Part shown: piece after piece, positions 35,339 through 43,500 of the stretch
Layout: each line of letters starts with the position of its first letter
Position numbering within the stretch: the stretch's first letter is position 1
NCBI GenBank assembly: GCA_934661755.1
Contig: CAKUJM010000015.1
Span: 1 to 55,245, forward strand
Source of the DNA: an uncultured Lentisphaeria bacterium
GTDB lineage: Bacteria; Verrucomicrobiota; Lentisphaeria; Oligosphaerales; Oligosphaeraceae
Length of the DNA stretch: 55,245 nucleotides
Reading direction: 5' to 3'
Position numbers and translations under genes: made by a program
Notes under the pieces: generated by a model
What the model was told of the DNA's origin: nothing
Database searches by the model: none
Seen by the model: the letters and a program-made list of their open reading frames with translations, nothing else

Positions 35339-37219
35339 ATGGATGACAGATTGCTGAACAAGACCTGGGCGCCAGTGCGCACCGGCACGCCCTGCTGCTC
35401 ACCGCACATGTGCCTGATGGCGTTGCCGGACGGCGAATTGCGCGCCTACGGCGCCCAGCTCCACGGGCAGGACAGCTTCACCTTTGTCGTGCAGAAGAGC
35501 ACCGACTGGGGGATGAGCTGGCGCCTGGAGCCGGTCGACAACCTGACCCCCGGGGCGTCGGTGCAAAGCCCCTGGTCCGGCGACTGGCTCTGCATGCTGA
35601 ACCGGCTTTCGTGGAAATACGACACCCCCAGCGCGCAATTTGCCGAAAACCAATTCCAGCCGATCATGACGGCGCTGCCTTCCGACGGGGTGTGGCTTTT
35701 CCGTTCCACCGGCGGGCCGGATGCGGATTTCTCCGCCAGGAAGATCCTCGACGAGGACATCCATCTCCAGCGGCTGCCGCTGCCATTGAAGCACCGACGC
35801 CGCTGGATTGTCACCGGACAGCAGCGGCTGGGGGATTTCATCCATCCGGTGCTGCTGATCTCCGACGATGACGGCAGCAGCTGGACGAAGCAGGTGCTGC
35901 CCTACCCGCCGCTGCACGAGCTCAAATGGCCGCACCGGGGATACCGGTGGCGTCAGCCGGGCGTGGAGCCGGTGGTCGCCGAACATGCGGACGGCACCTT
36001 GCAGATGCTGTTGCGCACTTCACAGGATTTCCACTACCAGTGCTTCTCGCATGACGGCGGCGACAGCTGGACCAATCCGGAGCCATCGCCATTCTACAGC
36101 GTCGCCACCATGCCGAATCTGCTGGCGCTTTCTGACGGCCGGCTGGTGGCGGTGTGGAACAACACCACCCCGCTGCCGGAAGTGGACCACGCCATGCAGC
36201 CCGAGCTGGACCAGAATACCAGGAACGGCGTGTGGGAGGACGTCTTCACCAACCGCGATGTCCTCCATGCCGCAATCTCCAGCGACAGCGGCCGCTCCTG
36301 GCGCGGCTTTCGCGAACTGGCGCTCAATCCGATCCGCAATGATGCGGATTTCCGCACCAGCGGAGGGAATTTTGCGATGTTCGACCGCAGCGTACACCAG
36401 AACCAGGCGCTGGAGCTGCCGGGAAACAAGCTGCTGGTCGGCTATGGGCAGCATCCCAAATGCTGGGGATTGCTGGTTTTCGACCTGGGATGGCTGGACG
36501 AGAAGTCCCGCGAGGAGGACTTCAGCCACGGTCTGGATGGATGGTCCACCCACCAGTACGTCAGAAGCCGCAGCGGCGGCTATTCCGGGCGTGGCCATTG
36601 CGCCTACAACCGGCGCCCCGGGGCCTGCCTGATGCCGTCGCCAGACGGGTCGTTCCGCGAATCGCTGCTGATTGCCCGCCATCCCGACCCGCGGCTGCTT
36701 TATGAAAAGGAAGGCGCAACATGGAATTTCCCCGCCACACGGCATGGCAGGCTGGCCATTGGCCTCACCCTGATGCCCGGCAGCGCGGGAATGCGCATCG
36801 GACTGTGTGATCGCTGGTTCAACCCCGTCGACCCGGTGGTCGGACACTTCTGCGCATTCAGTTTCGAACTGGACGCCATCGGGCGTCTGACCCTGGCGCA
36901 GGATCCCGCAAATCCGTCAATTGACCCGTCGGCATTTTCGGGCCAGCCTGGCGAAGACACGTGCGAAAGCGGCATGGACTTGCAAGCCCCCGCGCAGGAA
37001 CCGATGCTCTCCCCCGGCGTCGATGCCGAAGTGACAATCGAGTTTGACCAGGACGCCGGCATCGCCACCGCATGCTGCGGCACAAGGCACGCGTCCTTCC
37101 CGATGGCACATGCCCTGCCGGATGCCATCAGCTACCTGCATCTGCAGTCGCTGGCGGAAACCGCCGACCCGTTTGGAGTCATGGTCAACTGGGTGAAATT
37201 CGAGTCATTGGCCCCCTGA
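35339..37219 (+). CDS. Sialidase-fold (BNR/Asp-box) glycosidase-like protein
   Basis: 626 residues, no signal peptide. Asp-box motifs repeat: KSTDWGMSWRLEP, ISDDDGSSWTKQ, FSHDGGDSWTNPE and ISSDSGRSWRGF, the hallmark of six-bladed sialidase propellers. Residues ~395-620 form an extra beta-rich domain. GH33 sialidases and many non-sialidase exo-glycosidases or rhamnosidases share this fold; the Arg triad of true sialidases is not obvious to me, so substrate is open. It is divergent from the GntR/LacI-type regulator and probably under its control. AGGAG lies about 14 bases before the ATG, farther than usual. Confidence 0.75.
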   Translation: MDDRLLNKTWAPVRTGTPCCSPHMCLMALPDGELRAYGAQLHGQDSFTFVVQKSTDWGMSWRLEPVDNLTPGASVQSPWSGDWLCMLNRLSWKYDTPSAQFAENQFQPIMTALPSDGVWLFRSTGGPDADFSARKILDEDIHLQRLPLPLKHRRRWIVTGQQRLGDFIHPVLLISDDDGSSWTKQVLPYPPLHELKWPHRGYRWRQPGVEPVVAEHADGTLQMLLRTSQDFHYQCFSHDGGDSWTNPEPSPFYSVATMPNLLALSDGRLVAVWNNTTPLPEVDHAMQPELDQNTRNGVWEDVFTNRDVLHAAISSDSGRSWRGFRELALNPIRNDADFRTSGGNFAMFDRSVHQNQALELPGNKLLVGYGQHPKCWGLLVFDLGWLDEKSREEDFSHGLDGWSTHQYVRSRSGGYSGRGHCAYNRRPGACLMPSPDGSFRESLLIARHPDPRLLYEKEGATWNFPATRHGRLAIGLTLMPGSAGMRIGLCDRWFNPVDPVVGHFCAFSFELDAIGRLTLAQDPANPSIDPSAFSGQPGEDTCESGMDLQAPAQEPMLSPGVDAEVTIEFDQDAGIATACCGTRHASFPMAHALPDAISYLHLQSLAETADPFGVMVNWVKFESLAP

Positions 37220-37352
37220 CGCTGGCGGCAATCCCGCCTGCGGCATATGCGCGCTGGACGCCCTTTTGTCCCCCATGTCATTCCGGCATTACATTATGCC
37301 CGCAAACCATGCTTTGTCGCGTGCGGCAGATTGAAACGGGAGGAGATGCCTT

Positions 37353-38540
37353 GTGAAATATCTTACCAGCAGCCTGTACAATTTCGGGGAGCTCATCACG
37401 GGCGGATACCTCTATGTCGACAAGACCGAGTATGTCTGGAAGATGCTGCAGACGCCCCGCGAGTACTTTTTCCTCTCGCGTCCGCGGCGTTTCGGCAAGT
37501 CGCTGCTGATATCCACGCTGAAGGCGGCCTTCGAGGGCAGGCGCGAACTCTTCAAGGGGCTGGCGCTTTACGACAAGCCCTACGACTGGAAGCCATACCC
37601 GGTGGTTCATCTGGATCTTGGCAACCGCCAGAGTGATACCGTAGAGAAATTGGAGGAATCATTGCAGCGTGGCCTGGCGATTGCCGCAGACCAGCTCGGA
37701 ATTGCCTTGCGCGGCAAAAGCGCTGAAGGGCAATTCGAGAATCTGCTTTACGACGCATCCAAGATCGCTCCGCCGGTAGTGCTCATCGACGAGTATGACA
37801 AGCCGATCCTGGGAAATCTTGCCGACCGGGAGGGCGTTTCCAACATCCTCCGGAGACTCAAGGGGTTCTATTCGGTAATCAAGACCTCGTCGCCGCGGTT
37901 GCGCTTCGTCTTCATGACCGGCGTGAGCAAGTTCTGCCATGTATCGGTTTTCTCCGATCTCAACAACCTGACCGACATCACCATGGATGCGCGCTTCGCC
38001 ACCATGCTGGGATACACCCAGGAGGAGTTCGAGGCCAATTTCGCCGAACACCTCGCCCGGACCGAGGCGAGGCAGACGCTGCCGCACGGTGAATACCTGG
38101 CGGAAATCAAGCGCTGGTACGACGGATTCCGGTTCCACGCCGATGCCGAATCCGTCTACAATCCGGTGTCGCTGGCCAATTTCTTCCTCAGCGGCGGAGA
38201 ATTCAACAACTACTGGTTTTCGACCGGCACCCCGACCTTCCTGATCGAATTGATCAAGAGGAAGAAGTTTGATTTCGAGAAGGCGCTGGGCGAACCAGTC
38301 GGAAGCCTGGCCTTCTCCGCCTACGAGGTGGACAACCTGGAGGTCCTGCCGCTGCTGCTGCAGACCGGCTATCTCACCATCAGGAGCAGCCGCCGCGGCA
38401 TCACCGGCACTGTCTACCGCCTGGATTTCCCGAACCTCGAAGTCAAGTCCGCCTTCGACTGCTATCTGCTCAACGCCTATACCAAACTTGAACAGGTGAA
38501 GGTGGAGAACATCGCGTCCTTGCTGATCCAGCAGGGGTAG
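37353..38540 (+). CDS. AAA-ATPase-like/DUF1703 protein, 3' end cut at the prophage junction
   Basis: 395 residues. The family's N-terminus (FGELITGGYLYVDKTEYVWKML), the arginine-rich Walker A region SRPRRFGKSLLISTL and the Walker B VVLIDEYDKPIL are intact, then YRLDFPNLEVKSAF leads into the linker. Relatives continue for another ~130-180 residues with a PD-(D/E)XK nuclease domain. Here the frame ends at SLLIQQG because it runs into the 3' half of a tRNA sequence. GTG start with GGGAGGAG seven bases upstream. The gene therefore looks truncated, either by integration of the downstream phage or by an assembly join. The family's biological role is uncertain; it is often mobile. Confidence 0.8.
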   Translation: MKYLTSSLYNFGELITGGYLYVDKTEYVWKMLQTPREYFFLSRPRRFGKSLLISTLKAAFEGRRELFKGLALYDKPYDWKPYPVVHLDLGNRQSDTVEKLEESLQRGLAIAADQLGIALRGKSAEGQFENLLYDASKIAPPVVLIDEYDKPILGNLADREGVSNILRRLKGFYSVIKTSSPRLRFVFMTGVSKFCHVSVFSDLNNLTDITMDARFATMLGYTQEEFEANFAEHLARTEARQTLPHGEYLAEIKRWYDGFRFHADAESVYNPVSLANFFLSGGEFNNYWFSTGTPTFLIELIKRKKFDFEKALGEPVGSLAFSAYEVDNLEVLPLLLQTGYLTIRSSRRGITGTVYRLDFPNLEVKSAFDCYLLNAYTKLEQVKVENIASLLIQQG

Positions 38541-38567
38541 CGGGTTCGAGTCCCGCCCGGTCTACCA
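38519..38567 (+). other. 3' half of a tRNA: candidate att site / prophage boundary
   Basis: A perfect T arm (GCGGG, loop TTCGAGT, CCCGC; 38540-38556) is followed by CCGGTCT, discriminator A and CCA (38567). Just before it, CTTGC/GCAGG around a 7-base loop (38519-38535) resembles an anticodon arm but lacks U33. There is no D arm or matching 5' acceptor strand (AGACCGG) upstream, so this is not a whole tRNA gene. Phages commonly integrate into the 3' half of tRNA genes and leave such a copy. Confidence 0.75.
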
Positions 38568-38642
38568 CTTTATCTGCAAGGCGTTGTAGCATATTTTCCG
38601 ACTGGCTGTAAAAGGCGGGTGTGTCGTAACTGTACCAAAGTA

Positions 38643-41123
38643 TCATATTGCGTCATTGCCGTTGACCGGCGTGTCCAGGTCTTCGTAGTAGTTGCATGCC
38701 AGGCCCTTCACCACCCGGGTACGGTCGATGCGGCTGCGGCGGGTGACCTTCAGGCCATATACCCGCGAGATGGCGGCCTCGAAGGTCGGTGCGCTGCGCC
38801 CCCGCAGGCCGTTTTTCATCAGCACCGTGTTATAGTGCTCGTATGCCTTGGAGAACACGATCTCGGCGCCCTCGCGCGGCACATAGTAGTCATTGAGATA
38901 AAGGTTGTCGAAATCGCATCGGTTGCGGTGCTCCAGCTTCACCGCCTTGCATTTGTCAGGCTCGGGAAAACGGGTGTGTTGTCGCAGCTGCGCCAGGCCG
39001 GTCAATGCCAGATTGAGGATGCCCGGCATTTCATCGGCGATGATTTCGGTTTTGATGTCGCGGATCTCCGCCGATGAATTGCGGAAGCGCTGTTCGAAAG
39101 GGATGATGATCAGCCGGTCCCAGATCCCCTCCGACTTGTCGAAGAAGATCGGCAGCGAATTGGTGGCGAAGACATGCCGGGCGATGGCCTTGGCCTCGCA
39201 GCTGTTTTCATGCTTCTTCTCGTAATTCACGTTGCCGCCGCTGACGCTGTCCTTGAAGAATCCCTCCAGATATCGCAGCCGCCCCTGCGGGTCGTCGGTC
39301 GGCATTTCGCCGACGATATTCACCAGGTGTTCAGCCAGCTTCCACTGCTTGAATTTGTCCTCGAAGTCCAGCAGCGCCACAGAGCAGACGTTGGCGCTGC
39401 CCACCAGCGCCTCCAGTATCGCCTGGAAGGTGCTTTTTCCGGTTCCGCCCTCGCCGGCAAGGAAGAAGCAGACGTTATATGAGGTGTCGGGGACCAGGCA
39501 CAGCCCCATCATCATCAGCAGCGCCGACTGCACCTGCGGATCAGGGATGGTGGTGGCCAGCCATCGCTTGAATTTCGGGCAGTCCGCCTTGGGGTCATAG
39601 TCGTATGGCAGCGCAAAGGTGGTCAATAGTCCGGGTGTCAGCGGGCGGGTGTATGCGGCCACCTGTCCATCGTCGATATAGCCGCCGTTTTCCCGAGCGG
39701 CCGCCAGATGATTCACCGCGGCATATTCGACATTGATCAGGCAGTTGTTCACCGCCATCCATCCGGCGGCGCTGGCGTTGTCCTCCAGCCACCACGGCAC
39801 AGTCACATCCTGTCCGGTGATGCCGCAATATCGCGTGGAAGCCAGGTTCGCCAGCAGATTCCGGCAGACGTTGGCGGTCGGTTGATAGTGGTATTCCAGG
39901 CTGACCAGCGGGTCCTGCAACCACGCCATGACCATCTTTTCATATTCGTCCTGTTCATATCTTCGATAGCAATGGCCATCGAATACATACCATCCCTTTC
40001 GCCATTGGCGGACCGTGCAGACGCCGTTTTGGGAATGGAGCTTGAAGTACGCCTCGGTCAATCCGGCGTAGTCGGTGGGCCTGCGACCTCCGGCCTTGCC
40101 ATTTTCCGCCGAGGCCTCGGCGGCGGTCCGCTTCGCCGCATTGTCCGCAGCGTGATCCAGCGGCACGGCTGACGGCTGCGTTTCCGGCGCCGGCGGTTCG
40201 GGCCGTCGCCAGGATTCCGGCCATTCGAACTGGCCGGCCGGCTTGGCATCCGCCAGCGCATCCTGGATCAGTCTCACGAACTCCTCCGGACGGTCATGGA
40301 GTGCCTGCCAGGCTTCGGATGGGTCCTTGTACTGTTTCAGCGAAAAGAACCGGCACTGCGGCAGCAGCACCGACGGCCGTCCGCCGAAGTGGAATCCGTC
40401 TTCCGCCGGTGATCCGGCGAAAGACGTGAAGAGCTTTTCGCCGCCGCTATCCTTTTCGATATGGACATAGAGATTCGGGTAGCGTCGCAGGACATCGTCA
40501 TCCCGGTCCGGCCTGTAATTGGCGGCGCCAGGGAATCCCAGGGCGGGAAATCCGGAATTCCAGAGGGCATGGCAGTCGCTTTCGCCCTCCACCAGCAGCA
40601 GCTGCGGCGATTGTTCCGGCGGCATCAGCCGCCAGAGGCCGTAGAGGCGCATATGTCCGTCCTTGTCCCAGAGAAAGCGGCTTGGCTGCTTGCCGGTCTC
40701 CTTGGCCATGCGCATCCGCCAGCGCAGCTTGGGATTCGCGTGGCGTTCATCAAAATAGGGCATCACCACGCCTGGATAGCTTTTTCCGGAATTGGCGACG
40801 CGCATGGCGTCCTGCAGCCCGAACTCCATCAGCCTGGCGACGCTGATGCATTTGGCCTCGGCATATTCGGCCAGGGTCAGGCCGTATTTCACCGACGGCC
40901 TGAACGCCTTCTGCGGCAGGTCCTTCCAGGTCAGCCCGACCGCCTGAAGGATATCGTCCTGGCTGCATCCGGCGAAGCATTTCATCAGCAGTGCGCCATC
41001 CTGCATTTCGGTGAGGTGCAGCGATGCGTTGCTGTCGTCATGCGCCGGACATGACGCCATCCATTCATGCTGGGAGCTTTGCCGGACATTCTGGAACCGG
41101 CTGACGATTTCCTGTGCATCCAT
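38643..41123 (-). CDS. Phage primase-helicase (zinc finger, Toprim, SF3 helicase)
   Basis: 826 residues. Residues ~1-55 form a zinc-binding primase head (WMASCPAHDDSNASLHL...MKCFAGCS). A Toprim-like segment follows at ~175 (LLLVEGESDCHALWNSGFPALG). The C-terminal half is a D5/P4-type superfamily 3 helicase with Walker A GEGGTGKSTFQ, a Walker B region EHLVNIVGEMP and the downstream HVFATNSLPIFFDKSEGIWDRLIIIPF. Such proteins unwind and prime the phage origin. It starts two bases after the sigma-like gene and is last in the early minus-strand run. No DNA polymerase gene is seen, so host polymerase is presumably used. Confidence 0.92.
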   Translation of the reverse strand: MDAQEIVSRFQNVRQSSQHEWMASCPAHDDSNASLHLTEMQDGALLMKCFAGCSQDDILQAVGLTWKDLPQKAFRPSVKYGLTLAEYAEAKCISVARLMEFGLQDAMRVANSGKSYPGVVMPYFDERHANPKLRWRMRMAKETGKQPSRFLWDKDGHMRLYGLWRLMPPEQSPQLLLVEGESDCHALWNSGFPALGFPGAANYRPDRDDDVLRRYPNLYVHIEKDSGGEKLFTSFAGSPAEDGFHFGGRPSVLLPQCRFFSLKQYKDPSEAWQALHDRPEEFVRLIQDALADAKPAGQFEWPESWRRPEPPAPETQPSAVPLDHAADNAAKRTAAEASAENGKAGGRRPTDYAGLTEAYFKLHSQNGVCTVRQWRKGWYVFDGHCYRRYEQDEYEKMVMAWLQDPLVSLEYHYQPTANVCRNLLANLASTRYCGITGQDVTVPWWLEDNASAAGWMAVNNCLINVEYAAVNHLAAARENGGYIDDGQVAAYTRPLTPGLLTTFALPYDYDPKADCPKFKRWLATTIPDPQVQSALLMMMGLCLVPDTSYNVCFFLAGEGGTGKSTFQAILEALVGSANVCSVALLDFEDKFKQWKLAEHLVNIVGEMPTDDPQGRLRYLEGFFKDSVSGGNVNYEKKHENSCEAKAIARHVFATNSLPIFFDKSEGIWDRLIIIPFEQRFRNSSAEIRDIKTEIIADEMPGILNLALTGLAQLRQHTRFPEPDKCKAVKLEHRNRCDFDNLYLNDYYVPREGAEIVFSKAYEHYNTVLMKNGLRGRSAPTFEAAISRVYGLKVTRRSRIDRTRVVKGLACNYYEDLDTPVNGNDAI

Positions 41124-41125
41124 TG

Positions 41126-41509
41126 CTACTGTTTTTCAGTTGGGGTGTTGTCATTGTCTGGCAGCCGGTCGCGCTGGAGTTCGCGGGCGATGGCGACGGC
41201 CCGCGCCTGCCGCGCGTACTGCCGCCGCTGTTCTCCGATGGCGGTGGCAGTCAGGCGGCTCAGATAGGTCGCCCATTTGGCGCGCTCGGCCTTCCATTTC
41301 GGGAGGTACTTGAAGGCGCGGAGGATGGCCTCCTGGGCGACATCCTCCGCATCGGCGGCCGCGATCTGGCGCATCCTCAATGCGTTTAAGACCACGATGC
41401 GGATTGTGCGCATCGAGAGTTCGGCGAACTGGTCCAGCTGGGCGGCAGTCGCCAGCGACAGCCTGGCCAGCGTCGCCAGGTACTCCAGATCATTTTCAGC
41501 GGTCGTCAT
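41126..41509 (-). CDS. Sigma-70 region 2-like phage protein without region 4
   Basis: 127 residues. The segment IVVLNALRMRQIAAADAEDVAQEAILRAFKYLPKWKAERAKWATYLSRLTATAIGEQRR (about residues 38-98) follows the ECF sigma region 2 pattern: the D-A-E-D-V-x-Q-E motif of 2.1-2.2, then the aromatic W of 2.3 and the basic end of 2.4. No region 4 (-35 recognition) is present. It could redirect RNA polymerase together with another factor, or act as an anti-termination or appropriation factor. It lies three bases after the preceding gene and two before primase, so it is part of the early operon. Confidence 0.6.
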   Translation of the reverse strand: MTTAENDLEYLATLARLSLATAAQLDQFAELSMRTIRIVVLNALRMRQIAAADAEDVAQEAILRAFKYLPKWKAERAKWATYLSRLTATAIGEQRRQYARQARAVAIARELQRDRLPDNDNTPTEKQ

Positions 41510-41512
41510 GGC

Positions 41513-42265
41513 TTATTTTTCGGCTTTCGCCCTGCATGTGTCCATAATTATCACCGGCTGGCAGATGACGTCGTTGTATTTGATCACGGAGTCATTTCCA
41601 GCCCCCACGATATCTACATACGCCTTGATGCGATTTCTGGTTCCGGACATCAGCATTCCGGCGCCATCCAGGACGATGCTTTTGTTCTGTTCATCGGCCA
41701 CCTGCATGACCTTCGTGGCCTCTTCGACGGACTGGCAGAGCGAATAATCCCATTTTCTGGCGTTGTGGTCATATCTGAGCAGCGACCGATCGGCGTTTGG
41801 CACCTCCGGCCAATTGCACCACCGGTAGATGTCGCAGCCGAGCTCATCGGCCAGATGCACCAGGTTGAGCATCGAGGCCTTCTCCCACGGCAGCGGCTCT
41901 CGGCCGTGGATTCCCACCAGGTCGTCGGACGGCTCCGGCTTTTCGTCCTTCACCGGCGGGAGAGTGGCGAAGGTGAACTCCAGCTCCGGCTGGGCCAGAT
42001 TTACCTCGGCGGGCATAAAATCGCGGTCGGAGTACTTGTAGCGGCGCGACCAGGCCACTTCCTGGACCTTGATCGACGCCGAGGACGGCGAATCATGGCG
42101 GACCTTGACTTTGATACCGACGTCCAGCTCCGGATCTTCGCCGTCGGCGGTGAGCCGGTCGATATCCGCAATGATCAGCGGCATGTTCCGTTCCAGGGCG
42201 AAGGCGACGGAGCGCGACGCCGCAGTGCCGGCAGCCTCCAGAAATCTTTTTTTGTCTGGTTGCAT
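41513..42265 (-). CDS. Phage protein of unknown function
   Basis: 250 residues, acidic, not recognised. The N-terminus is helical (KKRFLEAAGTAASRSVAFALERNMPLIIADIDRL). A middle segment reads ELDVGIKVKVRHD...VQEVAWSRRYKYSDRDF, and the C-terminal part has CNWPEVPNADRSLLRYDHNARKWDYSLCQSVEEA. The start at 42265 is chosen because GGGAGGTG lies ten bases upstream, inside the end of the dUTPase gene; the reading from 42292 would begin before that site. It lies between dUTPase and the sigma-like gene, so a role in nucleotide or early DNA metabolism is possible but unproven. Confidence 0.75.
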   Translation of the reverse strand: MQPDKKRFLEAAGTAASRSVAFALERNMPLIIADIDRLTADGEDPELDVGIKVKVRHDSPSSASIKVQEVAWSRRYKYSDRDFMPAEVNLAQPELEFTFATLPPVKDEKPEPSDDLVGIHGREPLPWEKASMLNLVHLADELGCDIYRWCNWPEVPNADRSLLRYDHNARKWDYSLCQSVEEATKVMQVADEQNKSIVLDGAGMLMSGTRNRIKAYVDIVGAGNDSVIKYNDVICQPVIIMDTCRAKAEK

Positions 42266-42272
42266 GTCTTCA

Positions 42273-42698
42273 TCACCTCCCGGTTGAGCCATATCCGCCC
42301 AATCCCCGCGCAGTCCGGGACAGGTCCTTGGCCTCGCGCCATTCGACGTACGGGATGGCCACGATCATGAGCTGGCAGAAGCGGTCGCCGGCCTTGTAAC
42401 CCAGCCCCGGCAGGAACTGGTCGTCGAAGACCGCAGTGATCTCGCCGCGGTAATCGGCATCAATGACGCCGACGCAGTTTGATAGCCGCCACGGCGTCTT
42501 GCAGACGGATGACCGCGGGAAGCACAATCCGGCATAGCCTACCGGGATTTCCACCGCGAGGCCGGAGTGCACGACAATCTGGCGTTTCTGGGTGTTGTGT
42601 TCGACCTTCACCGCCGTCAAATCAAATGCGGCGGCGTCTTCGGAGCCCTTGGCGGGCATCTTTGCCCGCGGATCCAGTTTCTGGAAATTGATGTTCAT
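42273..42698 (-). CDS. dut: dUTP diphosphatase
   Basis: 141 residues, trimeric dUTPase. All five motifs can be read: AAAFDLTA (motif 1), PRSSVCKTPWRLSNCVG (2), GVIDADYRGEI (3), AGDRFCQLMIVAI (4) and the C-terminal arm RGLGGYGSTGR (5). It hydrolyses dUTP to dUMP, keeping uracil out of DNA and feeding thymidylate synthesis. Its ATG overlaps the stop of the preceding small gene (ATGA), and its own stop lies in the ribosome site of the next gene, so translation is coupled. Confidence 0.97.
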   Translation of the reverse strand: MNINFQKLDPRAKMPAKGSEDAAAFDLTAVKVEHNTQKRQIVVHSGLAVEIPVGYAGLCFPRSSVCKTPWRLSNCVGVIDADYRGEITAVFDDQFLPGLGYKAGDRFCQLMIVAIPYVEWREAKDLSRTARGLGGYGSTGR

Positions 42699-42907
42699 GG
42701 GGTTTGTTTTTTGAGGTTGGGTCTGGTTTCGTCAAGCACCTGCAGCCACTGGCGGACAAAGCATTCGCCGTCCGGATGCGGACACTTTATCCCGCAGTGG
42801 TCGCCGCCGAAGCCGTCCACGAACTCCTGGCATGGATGGCAGATCTCAAAGGCGGCCTCGTGCAGCGCATTCCAGAGGCGCGCCGTCTTTTCGCTGTCAG
42901 TCATCAT
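42695..42907 (-). CDS. Small cysteine-rich phage protein
   Basis: 70 residues with five cysteines (ICHPCQEF...HCGIKCPHPDGECF) in a spacing that could hold zinc. No family recognised. Both ends overlap neighbours by ATGA junctions, with the DUF1599-like gene before and dut after it, which supports real translation. Its context is nucleotide metabolism. Confidence 0.75.
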   Translation of the reverse strand: MMTDSEKTARLWNALHEAAFEICHPCQEFVDGFGGDHCGIKCPHPDGECFVRQWLQVLDETRPNLKKQTP

Positions 42908-43164
42908 TGTTTCTCAATCTGGGTGGTTTTCAGCAGGATCAGATAGCCGATGAGGTCGGTCACCGCGTCCTCGTCATCGTCGTCCTGGGCGTTGGCGATG
43001 CGCGAGAGCTTGTCGTCAATGCGGGCGCGGATGGCGCCGGCGGCGTCATCCTTGGAAAAGATGTGCACCGGATGCGTCGCCGCATCGCCGTATTTGCGGT
43101 TCTTTTCAATCAACAGGGACTTTATGCCGTCACAGACGGCGGTTATCTTCTCAATGGTGGTCAT
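42904..43164 (-). CDS. DUF1599/Nmad1-like phage protein
   Basis: 86 residues. EKNRKYGDAATHPVHIFSKDDAAGAIRARIDDKLSRI and DDEDAVTDLIGYLILLK match the short phage family described as nucleotide-modification-associated domain 1 (DUF1599), all-alpha and distantly MazG-like. The family is found near phage nucleotide-metabolism genes; the biochemical role is not established. AGGAG is six bases before the ATG. It overlaps the cysteine-rich gene by ATGA, and dut follows, so it belongs to a small nucleotide cluster. Confidence 0.8.
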   Translation of the reverse strand: MTTIEKITAVCDGIKSLLIEKNRKYGDAATHPVHIFSKDDAAGAIRARIDDKLSRIANAQDDDDEDAVTDLIGYLILLKTTQIEKQ

Positions 43165-43173
43165 GGGGTTCTC

Positions 43174-43278
43174 CTATTCCGTGATTGCCTCTTCTATGTT
43201 CGCACCTTCGAAGTCGGCGCCGGACAGGCTGTCGAATTCCTTCTCTGTCCCCCCCAGAAATTTGATTGTGTAGCTCAT
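43174..43278 (-). CDS. 34-residue small protein
   Basis: A short frame MSYTIKFLGGTEKEFDSLSG...ANIEEAITE preceded by GGAGGAATA directly before the ATG, one of the best ribosome sites in the phage arm. It ends nine bases before the DUF1599-like gene. ADFEGANIEEA has pentapeptide-like spacing, but is too short to call. Nothing is known of its function. The stretch 43279-43500 beyond it holds no gene I can support. Confidence 0.6.
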   Translation of the reverse strand: MSYTIKFLGGTEKEFDSLSGADFEGANIEEAITE

Positions 43279-43500
43279 TATTCCTCCGTGTTTGTTTGTT
43301 AAAAAGGGTGCATGGTGCGTCAATTGTTGAGGGTGGCCATGCCCACTCCTGCCTTTTTGCGGCCGCCATTACCACTGGTTGCCCGCCCCCTCAAGGATGG
43401 CAAGGCATCGGCAGTGCTATTTCATCGCACGGTTTGTTGTTCCGTTTATGCGCCACGGCCGCCCCCATTGACGCCAAGGGCTTGCTGGCGCAAAATCATG

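Noticed and set aside
38490..38567. Complete tRNA gene
   Set aside because: D arm and 5' acceptor strand are missing, and the putative anticodon loop lacks U33.
43151..43375. 74-codon minus-strand frame overlapping the 34-codon gene
   Set aside because: The overlapped 34-codon frame has the far better ribosome site and does not clash with the DUF1599-like gene.
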